From positions 1,550,001 to 1,614,000 of the forward strand of contig CP107926.1 of NCBI GenBank assembly GCA_036015235.1: DNA of 64,000 nt, in the 5' to 3' direction. A program made the translations under genes and the position numbers. This document shows positions 37,247 through 46,160 of the stretch, one piece after another. The notes below the pieces were generated by a model, which was not told where the DNA came from, did no database searches, and worked only from the letters and a program-made list of their open reading frames with translations. The stretch's first letter is position 1. Each line of letters opens with the position of its first letter. Source of the stretch: Streptomyces sp. NBC_00433 (lineage in GTDB: Bacteria; Actinomycetota; Actinomycetes; Streptomycetales; Streptomycetaceae).

Positions 37247-38023
37247 TGCGCAGGGGATGAAGGCATCATGATCTGTCGTGCTCCTGCGCCTGGCCTACCT
37301 CACCGCGACCAACGCCCTGGCGCTCCTGCGCCTGCTGCCGATGAGCGACGACGGTAAAGACATCCCACCGTTCGGGAAATCCTCAAGGAGCACGGCATCC
37401 CACCCGCCCCGGAACGAGCGAGCACGACGTGGGCCGACTTCCTGCGCGGCCAGGCCGGCGCCCTGCTCGCCTGCGACTTCTTCGAAACCCGCACCCTGAC
37501 CGGGGCCCGACTCTACGTCTTCGCCGTCATCGAGCACTCCACCCGGCGCATCCGGATCCTGGGCGCCACCACACACCCCACCGCACGCTGGGTCGTACAG
37601 CTCGGGCGCAACCTCGTCATGGACCTCGAAGAGGCAGGCAGCAAGGCCGGCTTCCTGATCCGCGACCGCGACTCCACGTTCACGACCGCCTTCGACGCGC
37701 CACTGACGGACGCCGGACTGAAGGTCGTCACCACCGGCGTCCGGATGCCGCGTCTGAACTCCATCATGGAGCGCTGGATACAGACCTGCCGGCGCGAACT
37801 CCTCGACAGAACACCGATCTGGAACCAGAGCCACCTTCCGCACGCGCTCCAAGAGTTCGAAACCTTCTACAACCAGCACCGACCCCACCGCACCCTGAAG
37901 CAAGCCGCTCCGCTCCACCCACTACCCGAGCCGATCAGCGGGCCAGGACACATCAGGCACTCGGAGGTCCGCCGACAAGACCAGCTCGGCGGAACCCTCC
38001 ACGAGGACCAGCATGCCGCTTGA
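37247..38023 (+). pseudogene. Integrase-type IS transposase with internal deletion
   Basis: The first 24 residues (LLRLAYLTATNALALLRLLP) are fused after a deletion and frameshift near 37370 to the C-terminal half: ILKEHGIPPAPERASTTWAD, CDFFETRTLTGARLYVFAVI, FLIRDRDSTFTTAFDAPL, MPRLNSIMERWIQTCRREL, FYNQHRPHRTLKQAAP. The DDE residues of the rve domain are present here, while the helix-turn-helix region is lost. The copy at 49013 keeps the part missing here. Confidence 0.88.
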
Positions 38024-38076
38024 CCAGCCCGGATGATTAATCGGCACCCGCACAGCCCCTATCCGGGCGGGGCCGC

Positions 38077-38868
38077 CTACAGCCGCCCCGCCGCGGTGAT
38101 CCGCCGCAGGAAGTCCTGGGTGCGCCGCTCGCGCGGCGCGCCGAAGACCTCGGTTGCAGTGCCGCGTTCCAGCACCACCCCGCCGTCGAGGAAGCACACC
38201 TGGTCGGCCACCTCGCGTGCGAAGGCCATCTCGTGGGTGGCGATCACCATCGTCATGCCCTGCTCCTTCAGGTCGCGGACCACGGCCAGGACCTCGCCGA
38301 CCAGTTCGGGGTCGAGCGCGGCCGTGACCTCGTCGAGGAGCAGCAGCCGCGGCCTGGTGGCGACCGCCCGCAGGATCGCCACCCGCTGCTGCTGTCCGCC
38401 GCTGAGCCGGTCCGGGTACTCCCCGGCGCGGTCGGCCAGGCCCAGCCTGCCCAGCAGCTCGCGCGCACGCTCTTCCGCCTCGGCCCGCGGCACCTTGTGC
38501 ACCCGGCGCGGTGACAGGGTGATGTTGTCCAGCACCGTCATGTGCGGGAAGAGGTTGTACGACTGGAAGACCACTCCGATCCTGCGGCGTACCGCGTCCT
38601 GGTCGGCGCGCGGGTCGGTGATCTCCGCACCGTCCAGCAGGATGGCGCCGTCGTCGACCTCCTCCAGGAGGTTCACGCAGCGCAGCAGCGTCGACTTGCC
38701 GGAGCCCGAGGCGCCGATGAGCGCGGTCACGGTGTGGGCGGGCACGTCCAGGGTGATGTCCCGCAGCACCAGGGAGCCGCCGTAGGTCTTGCGCACCGAC
38801 TCCAGGCACAGCACCGGCGGGTCCGCCGGCGCGGGCACGGCGTCCTTCGCCGGCGGGTCGGCGGTCAT
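38077..38868 (-). CDS. Polar amino-acid ABC transporter, ATP-binding protein
   Basis: The product is 263 residues from the ATG at 38868, whose first bases overlap the permease stop (ATGA). Walker A is GASGSGKST at residues 52-60. VVFQSYNLFPHMTVLDNIT is the Q-loop of the GlnQ type, DRLSGGQQQRVAILRAVAT the signature, and LLLLDEVTAALDPE Walker B, with Val in the usual P position. HEMAFAREVADQVCFLDGG is the switch His region. All point to the HAAT family importing polar amino acids. It is the last gene of a binding protein-permease-ATPase operon. Confidence 0.94.
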   Translation of the reverse strand: MTADPPAKDAVPAPADPPVLCLESVRKTYGGSLVLRDITLDVPAHTVTALIGASGSGKSTLLRCVNLLEEVDDGAILLDGAEITDPRADQDAVRRRIGVVFQSYNLFPHMTVLDNITLSPRRVHKVPRAEAEERARELLGRLGLADRAGEYPDRLSGGQQQRVAILRAVATRPRLLLLDEVTAALDPELVGEVLAVVRDLKEQGMTMVIATHEMAFAREVADQVCFLDGGVVLERGTATEVFGAPRERRTQDFLRRITAAGRL

Positions 38869-39743
38869 ACGGCGCCGCCCTGGGACTGGCGCCGGTTCAT
38901 CCGGGCGGTCACCCAGTCGGTGAGGCGCGTCATGGGGATGGTGAGCGCCACGAAGATCACTCCGGCGACGACGTAGGGCGTGTAGTTGAAGGACCGAGAC
39001 GCGACGATCTGGGCCGCCGCGACCGCGTCCACCGCACCACCGATGGAGACAAGACCGGTGTCCTTCTGCAGCGACACCAGGTCGTTGAGCAGCGGCGGCA
39101 CGACCCGGCGCACGGCCTGCGGCAGCACCACGTACCGCATGGTCTGGGCGCTGGTCAGGCCCAGCGAGCGGGCCGCGGCGCGCTGGCTGGGGTGCACGGT
39201 CTCGATGCCGGCCCTGAACACCTCGGCCACATAGGCGGTGTAGGTCAGGCACAGCGCGAAGCCGCCCAGCACGACCGGGTCGTTGGGAACCCCGTTCAGC
39301 CGCAGCGCGGGCAATCCGAAGACGACGGCGAGCAGGCAGATGATCAGCGGCAGCCCGCGGAAGAAGTCCACGTATGCCGTGGCAAGGGCGCGCAGCGGAA
39401 AGAAGACCGGGCCGCGCAGCGTACGGACCACGGCCACCAGCAGCCCGGCGGCCAGCACGATCGCGCCGCACACCACCATCAACTGGACGTTCAGCCATAG
39501 CCCATGGAGCACGTCTGGCAGCGACTTCCTCGCGTAGTGCCAGTTGAAGAAGGTCTCCCGGGTGCGCGACCAGCCCGGTGAACTGACCACGAGCGCGACC
39601 AGCACGGCCGCTGTCGCGAGCGTGCTGCCGGCCGCCAGCAGGCCGGCCCGGCGGGTCCTGGCACGCCGGAAGCGCTCCCGTTCGATCCGCCGAGCGGACG
39701 GCTGGTAGAGGTCCGGCGGAGCCGGGTCGTCCCGGACCGTCAC
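38865..39743 (-). CDS. Polar amino-acid ABC transporter, permease
   Basis: A 292-residue membrane protein starting at GTG 39743, overlapping the binding-protein stop by GTGA. The N-terminus is cytoplasmic and basic; the first helix is LLAAGSTLATAAVLVALVVS. GLWLNVQLMVVCGAIVLAAG, LPLIICLLAVVFGLP, GGFALCLTYTAYVAEVFRAG and the C-terminal TM follow. The EAA loop reads RAAARSLGLTSAQTMRYVVLPQA, matching the HisM/GlnP type. No partner permease gene is present, so it probably forms a homodimer. Confidence 0.93.
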   Translation of the reverse strand: MTVRDDPAPPDLYQPSARRIERERFRRARTRRAGLLAAGSTLATAAVLVALVVSSPGWSRTRETFFNWHYARKSLPDVLHGLWLNVQLMVVCGAIVLAAGLLVAVVRTLRGPVFFPLRALATAYVDFFRGLPLIICLLAVVFGLPALRLNGVPNDPVVLGGFALCLTYTAYVAEVFRAGIETVHPSQRAAARSLGLTSAQTMRYVVLPQAVRRVVPPLLNDLVSLQKDTGLVSIGGAVDAVAAAQIVASRSFNYTPYVVAGVIFVALTIPMTRLTDWVTARMNRRQSQGGAV

Positions 39744-40660
39744 GACAGCAGCGGTGCGTCGACCGCGTCGGAGAGCCACTGCTTCTCCAGCGCGGCGAGC
39801 GTGCCGTCGGTGCGCAGCGCGGTGACGGCCTTCGACACGCACGCGGTCAGCCGGCCGCCCTTGTCGAGCACCAGCCCGAACTGCTCGGGCGTGCCGTCGG
39901 CGGCGGCGAACTGCCCAACGACCTTGGCGTCCTGGACCTCGGCGCCGGTGATATAGAAGGCGGTGGGCAGGTCCACCACGATCCCGTCCACCTGGCCGTT
40001 CTTCAGCGCGGCGACGGCCAGGTCGTTGCGCTGGAAGGCGGCGGGCTTCTTCGACGGCTTCACCACGTCGGTGATGGTGTCCAGGCTCGTGGTGCCGATC
40101 TGCGCGCCCAGTTTGGCGTCCTTGAGGTCGGCGATCGAGTGCGCGTCGGCGATCTTCGACCCCTTGCGGGCGATCACCGTCTGCCGTACGTCGTAGTAGC
40201 CGGGCGAGAAGTCGACGGTCTTCTTGCGGTCGGCGTTGATCGAGACCTGGTTGATGTCGAAGTCGAAGCTCTTCGCGCCGGGCGCGAAGGCTGAGTTGAA
40301 CGGCACGGTCTTCCAGGTCACCTGGTCCGCGGTGTAACCGAGCTGCTTGGCGACGGCGTAGGCGACCGCCGACTCGTAACCCTTGCCGTTGGAGGGTTTG
40401 TTGTCCGAGAACCAGGGGTCGTACGCCGGGTTGTCGGTGCCGATGGTGAGGGTGCCGGCGGAGTGGGTGGGCAGCGCGCCCGACGGGCAGGCGTCGGCTG
40501 CGGTGGTGGACGCCGAGCTTCCGCCCCCGGACGACGACGGCGTGTCGGACGCCGTGGAGTCGTCCTGCGGGGAGCAGCCGGCGAGCGCGAGGACGAGTGC
40601 GAGCGGGGCGACGGCCGCAAGGGCGGCGCGGTTCCGGGACAGTCGGATCACGGGACGCAT
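39740..40660 (-). CDS. Polar amino-acid ABC transporter, substrate-binding lipoprotein
   Basis: The product is 306 residues from the ATG at 40660. I rejected the upstream in-frame start at 40807 because residues 1-29 from 40660 form a proper lipoprotein signal ending LALAGC, with Cys29 lipidated. A Ser/Gly/Thr linker follows. The mature SBP_bac_3 fold shows LTIGTDNPAYDPWF, FDFDINQVSINADRKKTVDF, SPGYYDVRQTVIARKG and LKNGQVDGIVVDLPTAFY. DINQVSI is unusual where amino-acid-binding relatives often have D-x-x-x-x-x-M-x-x-T, so the ligand may be atypical. Confidence 0.93.
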   Translation of the reverse strand: MRPVIRLSRNRAALAAVAPLALVLALAGCSPQDDSTASDTPSSSGGGSSASTTAADACPSGALPTHSAGTLTIGTDNPAYDPWFSDNKPSNGKGYESAVAYAVAKQLGYTADQVTWKTVPFNSAFAPGAKSFDFDINQVSINADRKKTVDFSPGYYDVRQTVIARKGSKIADAHSIADLKDAKLGAQIGTTSLDTITDVVKPSKKPAAFQRNDLAVAALKNGQVDGIVVDLPTAFYITGAEVQDAKVVGQFAAADGTPEQFGLVLDKGGRLTACVSKAVTALRTDGTLAALEKQWLSDAVDAPLLS

Positions 40661-40857
40661 GGCGGGACCTTGACATCCCGCGCGCTGCCTGTCCACGCGA
40701 TTCGGGTCGTTGTCCGGATGGCGGACGTTTGTGTCCGCGGCATTGCGCGAACGGTCGCCATCGCCGAGGTCGACCAGGGACAGCGTGTGCGTCTCCGGGA
40801 CCACCACGACATGCGCCGGGTGTCCGACAAAGGGGAGTCCGCGTCAGCACGCGGAGT

Positions 40858-41072
40858 TGACGGCACAGGACAACTACGGGGCAGGGGTGGGTCATCTCCG
40901 CCCGCCACACCGGGTCACCCATCGGTCCGGCCAGATCCTCGATGGCTCGCGCCTCGGAAGCGGCCCTCCTTGCTTGCCAGCGCATGTCGTCGAGCGAGGC
41001 GAGAGGGTCGTGAAAGACGTTCGGCACGATGCGGGCGAGGTTCTCGTTGAGTGCCTCGCGTCCAGCTCGCAA
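40858..41072 (-). pseudogene. Unidentified gene fragment
   Basis: A minus-strand frame reads NENLARIVPNVFHDPLASLD, DMRWQARRAASEARAIEDLA, GPMGDPVWRAEMTHPCP. Codon choice looks genuinely coding. It has no clear start, and its left end fades near 40858. The right end meets the IS630 relic. Family not recognised. Confidence 0.4.
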
Positions 41073-41079
41073 ATCGTGC

Positions 41080-41600
41080 GGGCTGACCGCCGAACGGCAG
41101 CAGTTCCGCCAGGAGTTACGACTCAGAACGGCGGAGGGGTTCGCGGGCGGTGAGGCGAGCTCGGTGATCGCCCAGCGGTGGCGTGTGAGTGTCCGGTCGT
41201 TACAGCGGTGGGCGGCAGGCGTGGGACGAGGGCGGTCCGGGTTCTTTGCGGTCGCAGGGGCCGGCGTCGCTGCCGAGGCTGAGCGAAAAGCAGTTCGCCC
41301 AGTTGGAGGCGGAGCTGGCCAGGGGGCCGGCCGCGCAGCGCTGGGAGCACCCACGGTGGACGCTCTCCCGGGCCAAGACGGTAATCGGGCGGCGTTTCCA
41401 CCTGACCTGCACGATCCAGCGTGCGCAAACTGCTGGTCCGTAACGGCTGGTCCTGCCCGGTACCGGCTCGACGCGCGATGGAGCGGGACGACGATGCCGT
41501 GGCCGGGTGGGTCACAGGAGGCCTGGCCCCGTGGGGAAGGCTAGCGGCGGCTTGTGGGGCCTGGCTGGTCCTTCGAGGACGAAGCCGGCTTCTCCATGAC
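41080..41600 (+). pseudogene. IS630-type transposase relic
   Basis: Three frames together give GLTAERQQFRQELRLRTAEG, ASSVIAQRWRVSVRSLQRW, ASLPRLSEKQFAQLEAELAR, WTLSRAKTVIGRRFHLTCT, LLVRNGWSCPVPARRAMERD and finally WLVFEDEAGFSMTPP, interrupted by at least three frameshifts. These are the helix-turn-helix arm and first catalytic Asp segment of an IS630 transposase. The rest is replaced by another IS relic at about 41605. Confidence 0.8.
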
Positions 41601-41604
41601 ACCG

Positions 41605-42100
41605 CCTGTAGGGTGCCAAAACTGGCGCACGGCCGCTGACCAGGCTCTTTGCGGTTCCAGGTGATCATGGCATGCTCCGACTGTACGGCGTTGCGTGTGA
41701 TCTGTCTGATCTTCGTCCGGCTGTTCGGACTGCTCCTGCTGCTGTCCCGCTCGGAGGATGACAACAACGTCGAGATCCTGGTGCTGCGCCATGAGGTCGC
41801 GGGTACTGCGTCGACAGCCCGGCACCCGGCCGCGCCTGACATGGCCGGACCGCGCCGTCCTCGCAGCATTGGCCCGACACCTACCGACCAGGCTGCGCCG
41901 TCACCGCCTCGCCACCCCCGGGCACCCTCATGTCCTGGCACCGCCGACTCCTGCGGCGGAAGCAGAAACAGGAGCCTCCCCGGACCGGACGCCCGCCGAT
42001 CTCCGAGGAACTCACCGCACTCCTCCTGCGCCTGGCCAACGAGAATCCGACCCGGGGCTACACACCCGCATCCAGGGCGAACTGCGACGCCTCGCCCACC
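41605..42100 (+). pseudogene. Integrase-type IS transposase relic (copy 3 of 3)
   Basis: It has the same left end and coding start as 13108 ([32 protein letters not shown]), then several frameshifts: [69 protein letters not shown]. It breaks off at nearly the same point as the copy at 13108, after the helix-turn-helix part, directly against the CBM2 fragment. Confidence 0.85.
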
Positions 42101-42104
42101 TACA

Positions 42105-42434
42105 GGCCCGACGGGCACCTGCGGGATCGGCTACCAGGTCACGGGAAGCTGGAGCGGCGGCTTCCAGGGCGAGATCGTCATCAACAACACCGGCAGCGCC
42201 GCACTCACCGGCTGGACCCCGGCCTTCACCTTCACCGCCGGCCAGACCATCACCCAGATGTGGGGCGGCACCCCCGCGCAGAACGGCAGCACCGTGACCG
42301 TGACGCCGGTGGACTACACCCGCACCATCCCCGCCGGCGCCTCCGTCAGTATCAGCTTCCTCGCCAACCAGGGCAGCACCAACCCCGCCCCGGCCACCTT
42401 CACACTCAACGGCGGCCCCTGCAGCACCGCCTGA
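42105..42434 (+). pseudogene. CBM2 carbohydrate-binding module, orphan C-terminal fragment
   Basis: The frame reads [80 protein letters not shown] and ends GGPCSTA, an entire CBM2 with its Cys pair and surface Trp residues. It is the C-terminal module of a secreted cellulase, chitinase or xylanase whose catalytic part was lost at the IS junction. No start codon or signal peptide remains. Confidence 0.88.
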
Positions 42435-42597
42435 CCACCAGCCACCCGCGGCCACCCGCGGGCCAGCGGTGCTGCGCGGACGCCGACCCGGCACCCGCAC
42501 AGCACCGCTACCCCCGGCGGAGATCGCACTGGAGCCTGCCGCACCGACTTGGGAGATGGTCACACCGGCCCGTATCTGCTGACCGCCGTCATCCGCG

Positions 42598-44157
42598 TCA
42601 GGCGTTGTCTGCTTCGCCGCGTTCGCTTGGAGGCGTGGCTGGCGTGCAGTCGTACCAGTCGAAGGCGACGCTGCCCTCGATGGTGTACATGCCGATCACT
42701 CGGCCGGTGAAGCCGGTGCTGAGCTGGGTCGAGAGGTAACGCCCGTCGAGCTCAGCCAGCAGCGTGTCGGTGCCGGCGACCGAGAAGGCAAGCGTGTCGG
42801 GCCCGCCGGCTTCCATGCCGAGCGGGCCGTGCTCCACCTCGTCCGAGGAGGTGACGGAAGGGGGCAGGACACCGGACGTGCGGATCTCGATGACCAGGGT
42901 GAGCGGTCCGGGCGGTACCGGGCACTGGGCCACGGTCTGCCGCAGCGGTCCGATCCGGGCGACAACCCTCGCCTGCCCGCCGCTCACCTCCAGTTCGTAG
43001 TGGTGGGCCTCGTCCATGCGCACGCACAGTCCGCCCCGGCCCTCTCCCGGGTCGATGTGGGCGGAGATCCGGCAGTCCAGGTGCTGCTGACGGCGTCCGA
43101 CGAACGTGCAGCCGGGACGGTCGAGGCTCCGCCCGGTCGCGTGGAGCGTCAGCCACCCGGGCCGTTCGTCGAGGGACACCGACGTGGCCGCACGGCTGCG
43201 CACGGAGATCCAGCTCGGCGCCAGCGCCGGGGTGTCGAAGTCGTCCCTCGTGGGTTCGGGCGCCGGCGGATGCCAGGCCGCGGGGGCCGGATGCCGGAGC
43301 TGGACCGGGCCGACGACGGGCCAGCCGTTTTCCCACCGCACCGGCGCCAGGAACATCTCCCGCCCCATGACGTGGAATCGGGGGAAGGCCCCGCGGGGAC
43401 GCGTGCCCAGCATGGCCAGCCACCAGGTGCCGTCTGCGGCCTGGACGAGATCGGCGTGGCCGGTGCTCTGGATCGGCAGGTCGGTGCTGCGATGGCTCAG
43501 GAAGGGGTTCGACGGGCACGGTTCGAACGGCCCGCGGACCGAGCGGCCACGGGCGATGGAGACGGCATGCCCGTCGCCCGTACCCCCCTCGGAGACCAGC
43601 AGGTACCACCAGCCGTCGATTCGGTAGAGATGCGGCGCCTCCGGATACTGCCCCCCGGATCCGGACCACATCGGCCAGGGGCCCTCCAGCACCGCGCCGG
43701 TCGAGGGGTCGATGCGGGCCATCCGGACACCGGAGAACACACACCAGCACACGCCCTCCTCGTCCCAGACCAGGTCGGGGTCAACACCTGGCAAATCACA
43801 AGGGACGGGATCGGACCACGGACCCTCCGGCCGCTCGCTGGTGAAGATCAGATGCCCGGCGGGAACTCCGCCGGCACCCACCCGTGTCGTGATCACATGG
43901 AACAGACCGTCATGATGCCGGATCGTCGGCGCGTAGATACCACGGGAGGACGGTGTGTGATCCGGCAGGTCCAGCTGGCCCGCCCGGTCCAGCACGTTGC
44001 CGATCTGGCGCCAGTGGACCAGGTCGCGGCTGTGGGACACAGGTAGTCCCGGGAAATACTCAAAACTCGAACTCACAGCGTAGTAGTCATCGCCGACCCG
44101 GCACACGCTCGGGTCGGGATAGAAACCGCTGATCACCGGATTGTCGTACATCTGCAT
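42598..44157 (-). CDS. Glycoside hydrolase family 43 (beta-xylosidase/arabinofuranosidase type)
   Basis: A 519-residue enzyme without signal peptide, hence cytoplasmic. The five-bladed propeller starts DNPVISGFYPDPSVCRVGDD with catalytic base Asp15. GVDPDLVWDEEG holds the pKa-modulating Asp128 and GGQYPEAPHLYRIDGWWYLL the general acid Glu173. STGHADLVQAADGTWWLAML is typical of GH43_11-like proteins. A C-terminal beta-sandwich (about 320-519; DFDTPALAPSWISVR to FDWYDC) completes the usual XynB3-type architecture. It probably cleaves xylo- or arabino-oligosaccharides after uptake. Candidate LacI-type sites lie in the divergent gap with the pectinesterase. Confidence 0.92.
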   Translation of the reverse strand: MQMYDNPVISGFYPDPSVCRVGDDYYAVSSSFEYFPGLPVSHSRDLVHWRQIGNVLDRAGQLDLPDHTPSSRGIYAPTIRHHDGLFHVITTRVGAGGVPAGHLIFTSERPEGPWSDPVPCDLPGVDPDLVWDEEGVCWCVFSGVRMARIDPSTGAVLEGPWPMWSGSGGQYPEAPHLYRIDGWWYLLVSEGGTGDGHAVSIARGRSVRGPFEPCPSNPFLSHRSTDLPIQSTGHADLVQAADGTWWLAMLGTRPRGAFPRFHVMGREMFLAPVRWENGWPVVGPVQLRHPAPAAWHPPAPEPTRDDFDTPALAPSWISVRSRAATSVSLDERPGWLTLHATGRSLDRPGCTFVGRRQQHLDCRISAHIDPGEGRGGLCVRMDEAHHYELEVSGGQARVVARIGPLRQTVAQCPVPPGPLTLVIEIRTSGVLPPSVTSSDEVEHGPLGMEAGGPDTLAFSVAGTDTLLAELDGRYLSTQLSTGFTGRVIGMYTIEGSVAFDWYDCTPATPPSERGEADNA

Positions 44158-44249
44158 CTGGAGCAGTCTCTCTCAGGGTCAGTCACCCGGCACCCGACGG
44201 GCGCCGGTGGCGCGATGCTCGCGCGCCTCGGACCGTGACGCAATGGCGG

Positions 44250-44346
44250 GTTGCCGATCAGTTTGAATCCGCCGCTGGTTGCGGTTGCCGTTGCGGTCCC
44301 AGATGACAACCGCGGTGCCGGGGCTTGCGGGGGGCGTCTGGTCCAG
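44250..44346 (-). pseudogene. Ricin-type beta-trefoil lectin scrap
   Basis: The minus strand gives LDQTPPASPGTAVVIWDRNG, NRNQRRIQTD, which fits one repeat of a ricin B domain (C-L-D-x-x-x-x-x-x-x-G-T-x-V-x-x-W-D-C-N-G-x-x-N-Q-x-W), with the Cys and Trp replaced. Such modules occur at the ends of secreted glycosidases. Confidence 0.4.
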
Positions 44347-44549
44347 CGGTCCGAACCATTCGAGAGGTTCGCGCAGCAGTGTCCGTACCGGGCTTCGAGC
44401 CGACGACCTCCCGGTGGCCACGTCCTCGGCCACACTGGTCGAGCTGGTCCACCCGCGGATCGACCGCCCGGCTCCGGGATCGAAGCGCTTCGACAATCTA
44501 CGGCCCGATGTCTTGTCAGTAGCGGGAGTTGGTCCTAACTTCGTTACGT

Positions 44550-44559
44550 GAAGCGCTTC
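44550..44559. promoter_or_regulatory. LacI-like palindrome
   Basis: GAAGCGCTTC is a perfect 10-bp palindrome with the AGCGCT core frequent in LacI-family operators of actinomycete sugar genes. It lies 105 bases upstream of the pectinesterase. Confidence 0.35.
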
Positions 44560-44606
44560 TGTCTGTGTCGGGTCTCGCGTTCGCACCGCGGTACGGCAGT
44601 AGTGAA

Positions 44607-44620
44607 TGTCAGCGCTCACG
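44607..44620. promoter_or_regulatory. LacI-type operator-like site before the pectinesterase
   Basis: TGTCAGCGCTCACG contains the AGCGCT core and closely resembles TGTCAACGCTCACA (825-838) and TGTTAGCGCTAACA (58404-58417). It is 44 bases upstream of the ATG at 44664. Confidence 0.5.
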
Positions 44621-44663
44621 TAATGCGTTCATCGTCCCTCACCCCACCCCTGAGGACGGTTAG

Positions 44664-45713
44664 ATGCTCTCCCTGTCCCGCGGGCCGGCCCTGACCTCGG
44701 CGCTGGCCGGCGTGCTGTGCGCCGCCGGCCTCGCCGCCACTCCCGCGCACGCCGCCGCCGGCGTCACGCTCACCGTCGCTCACACCGGGGCGCAGTTCTC
44801 CACCATCCAGTCCGCGGTCAATGCGGTGCCCGACAACTCGGCGACCTTGTACACGATCTCGGTCGCCGCCGGCACCTACGCCGAGTACCTCACCGTCCCC
44901 GCCGCCAAGCTGCACCTGACCCTGGCCGGCGCCACCGGCAACCCCGCCGACGTGCGGATCGACGGCTCCCGCTACAACGGCCTGGCCAAGCCCGGCGGCG
45001 GGACGTACGGCACCGAGGGTTCGGCGACCGTCCACGTGAAAGCCGACGGCTTCACCGCGCAGCACGTCACCTTCCGCAATCTGTTCAGTCGGCAGGCCAA
45101 CCCCTCGGTGACCGGCACCCAGGCCGTGGCGCTGGCCATGGAGGGTGACCGGCAGACGTACCTGGACTGCGACTTCTCCGGCCACCAGGACACCCTGCTG
45201 TCCTGGAACTCCACCGCGGGCAACAGCCTGCGGCAGTACGTCCGCGGCGGTCAGATCGACGGCGACGTCGACTTCATCTTCGGCAACGGAACCCTGGTCG
45301 TGGACCGCTCACACATCAACCTGCTCAGCGACGACGGCTTCACCAGCGGATACCTGGCCGCGCCCGCGACCTACGGCAGCAACCAGTACGGCATCCTGCT
45401 CACCGGCGACACCGTGACCAGCACCTTCGCCGCCGGGCGCCTCTACCTGGGCCGCGCCTGGAAGCCCTCGGGCGACAACGTTCCGCAGATGGTCGTCCGC
45501 CAGACCGCACTGCCCGCAGCGATCAGGACCACCGGTCCGTGGACCGGGATCTCCGGCGCCACCTGGACGCCGGGCCGCTACGGCGAATACGCCAACACCG
45601 GCCCGGGCGCGACCGTCAACTCCGCCCGCCCGCAACTGTCCGCCGCGAACGCCGCCGCCTACACCGCAGCCGCCTACCTCGCCGGCAGCGACGGCTGGAA
45701 CCCGGCGCAGTAA
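44664..45713 (+). CDS. Pectinesterase (CE8), secreted
   Basis: A 349-residue secreted pectin methylesterase. Residues 1-31 are a signal peptide (LALAG-type core, ATPAHAAAG cleavage). The right-handed beta-helix shows VAHTGAQFSTIQSAVNAVPD, then the catalytic strings GHQDTLL (Asp176, acid/base), DGDVDFIFGNG (Asp203, nucleophile) and LGRAWKPSG (substrate Arg/Trp). These are all PME hallmarks. It removes methyl groups from homogalacturonan in plant pectin. It stands alone but shares the gap with GH43; the LacI-type palindromes upstream suggest carbohydrate control. Confidence 0.94.
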   Translation: MLSLSRGPALTSALAGVLCAAGLAATPAHAAAGVTLTVAHTGAQFSTIQSAVNAVPDNSATLYTISVAAGTYAEYLTVPAAKLHLTLAGATGNPADVRIDGSRYNGLAKPGGGTYGTEGSATVHVKADGFTAQHVTFRNLFSRQANPSVTGTQAVALAMEGDRQTYLDCDFSGHQDTLLSWNSTAGNSLRQYVRGGQIDGDVDFIFGNGTLVVDRSHINLLSDDGFTSGYLAAPATYGSNQYGILLTGDTVTSTFAAGRLYLGRAWKPSGDNVPQMVVRQTALPAAIRTTGPWTGISGATWTPGRYGEYANTGPGATVNSARPQLSAANAAAYTAAAYLAGSDGWNPAQ

Positions 45714-45723
45714 CCGCCCGCAA

Positions 45724-45853
45724 AAGCCTGGTTCCACGCCGCGGCCGCCGGGCGCGGCTACGACCAGGCCGTGCGCGACCAGGTCTGGGAGACCGTCGAA
45801 GCCTTCGGGGCCTACGGATTCTGCCGCGCCCACGCTGTCGCGGTGCCCGCTCT
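45724..45853 (+). pseudogene. dnaE2: dnaE2 (error-prone DNA polymerase) fragment, left piece
   Basis: The frame reads KAWFHAAAAGRGYDQAVRDQ, VWETVEAFGAYGFCRAHAVA, VPAL. In intact DnaE2 proteins this is followed by QSAYLKSRYPAALLAGLL, which is found at 47368 in the window. About 1.5 kb therefore splits the gene. The N-terminal 600 or so residues are missing; the pectinesterase ends just 10 bases upstream. Confidence 0.85.
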
Positions 45854-45965
45854 TTCTCTGAACTACACAGTGACCGCCCTGTTCGCTCCTGGTCAGATCC
45901 GTAAAATGCTGTCAACTGGCGTTCACGAGTGTCGCCTGGGTGCCATGGTGGTCTCAGAATTATTC

Positions 45966-46145
45966 ATGAGCACCACGCGGAAAAAGAACCCGGAGCCAAA
46001 CCCCGAACGACAGTCGATTGCCGTGAACTCAACAAGCGAAACATGGGAACGAAGCGGGCTCCGAGTCGGGCTTGCTTTGGTGTCGGCGGCGGTCGGGGGT
46101 GCGGCCAAAGCAGTTGTCGATCACTTCCTTAAAGACAGTCAGTGA
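45966..46145 (+). CDS. Small protein in the dnaE2 cassette
   Basis: A 59-residue frame from ATG 45966: MSTTRKKNPEPNPERQSIAV, NSTSETWERSGLRVGLALVS, AAVGGAAKAVVDHFLKDSQ. The N-terminal half is polar and basic; the C-terminal half has a short hydrophobic, Gly/Ala-rich segment that could be a membrane helix or amphipathic hairpin. It ends 15 bases before the HTH gene and is probably its operon partner. No family recognised. Codon use is less GC3-rich than the surroundings. Confidence 0.5.
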   Translation: MSTTRKKNPEPNPERQSIAVNSTSETWERSGLRVGLALVSAAVGGAAKAVVDHFLKDSQ

Positions 46146-46160
46146 ACGCCGCCAGGGGGG

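Larger units (their letters stand above)
44158..44663. other. Gap between GH43 and pectinesterase genes
   Basis: It contains a probable ricin-type lectin scrap (44250-44346, minus) and two LacI-type palindromes (44550-44559 and 44607-44620). No complete gene is seen. Confidence 0.5.
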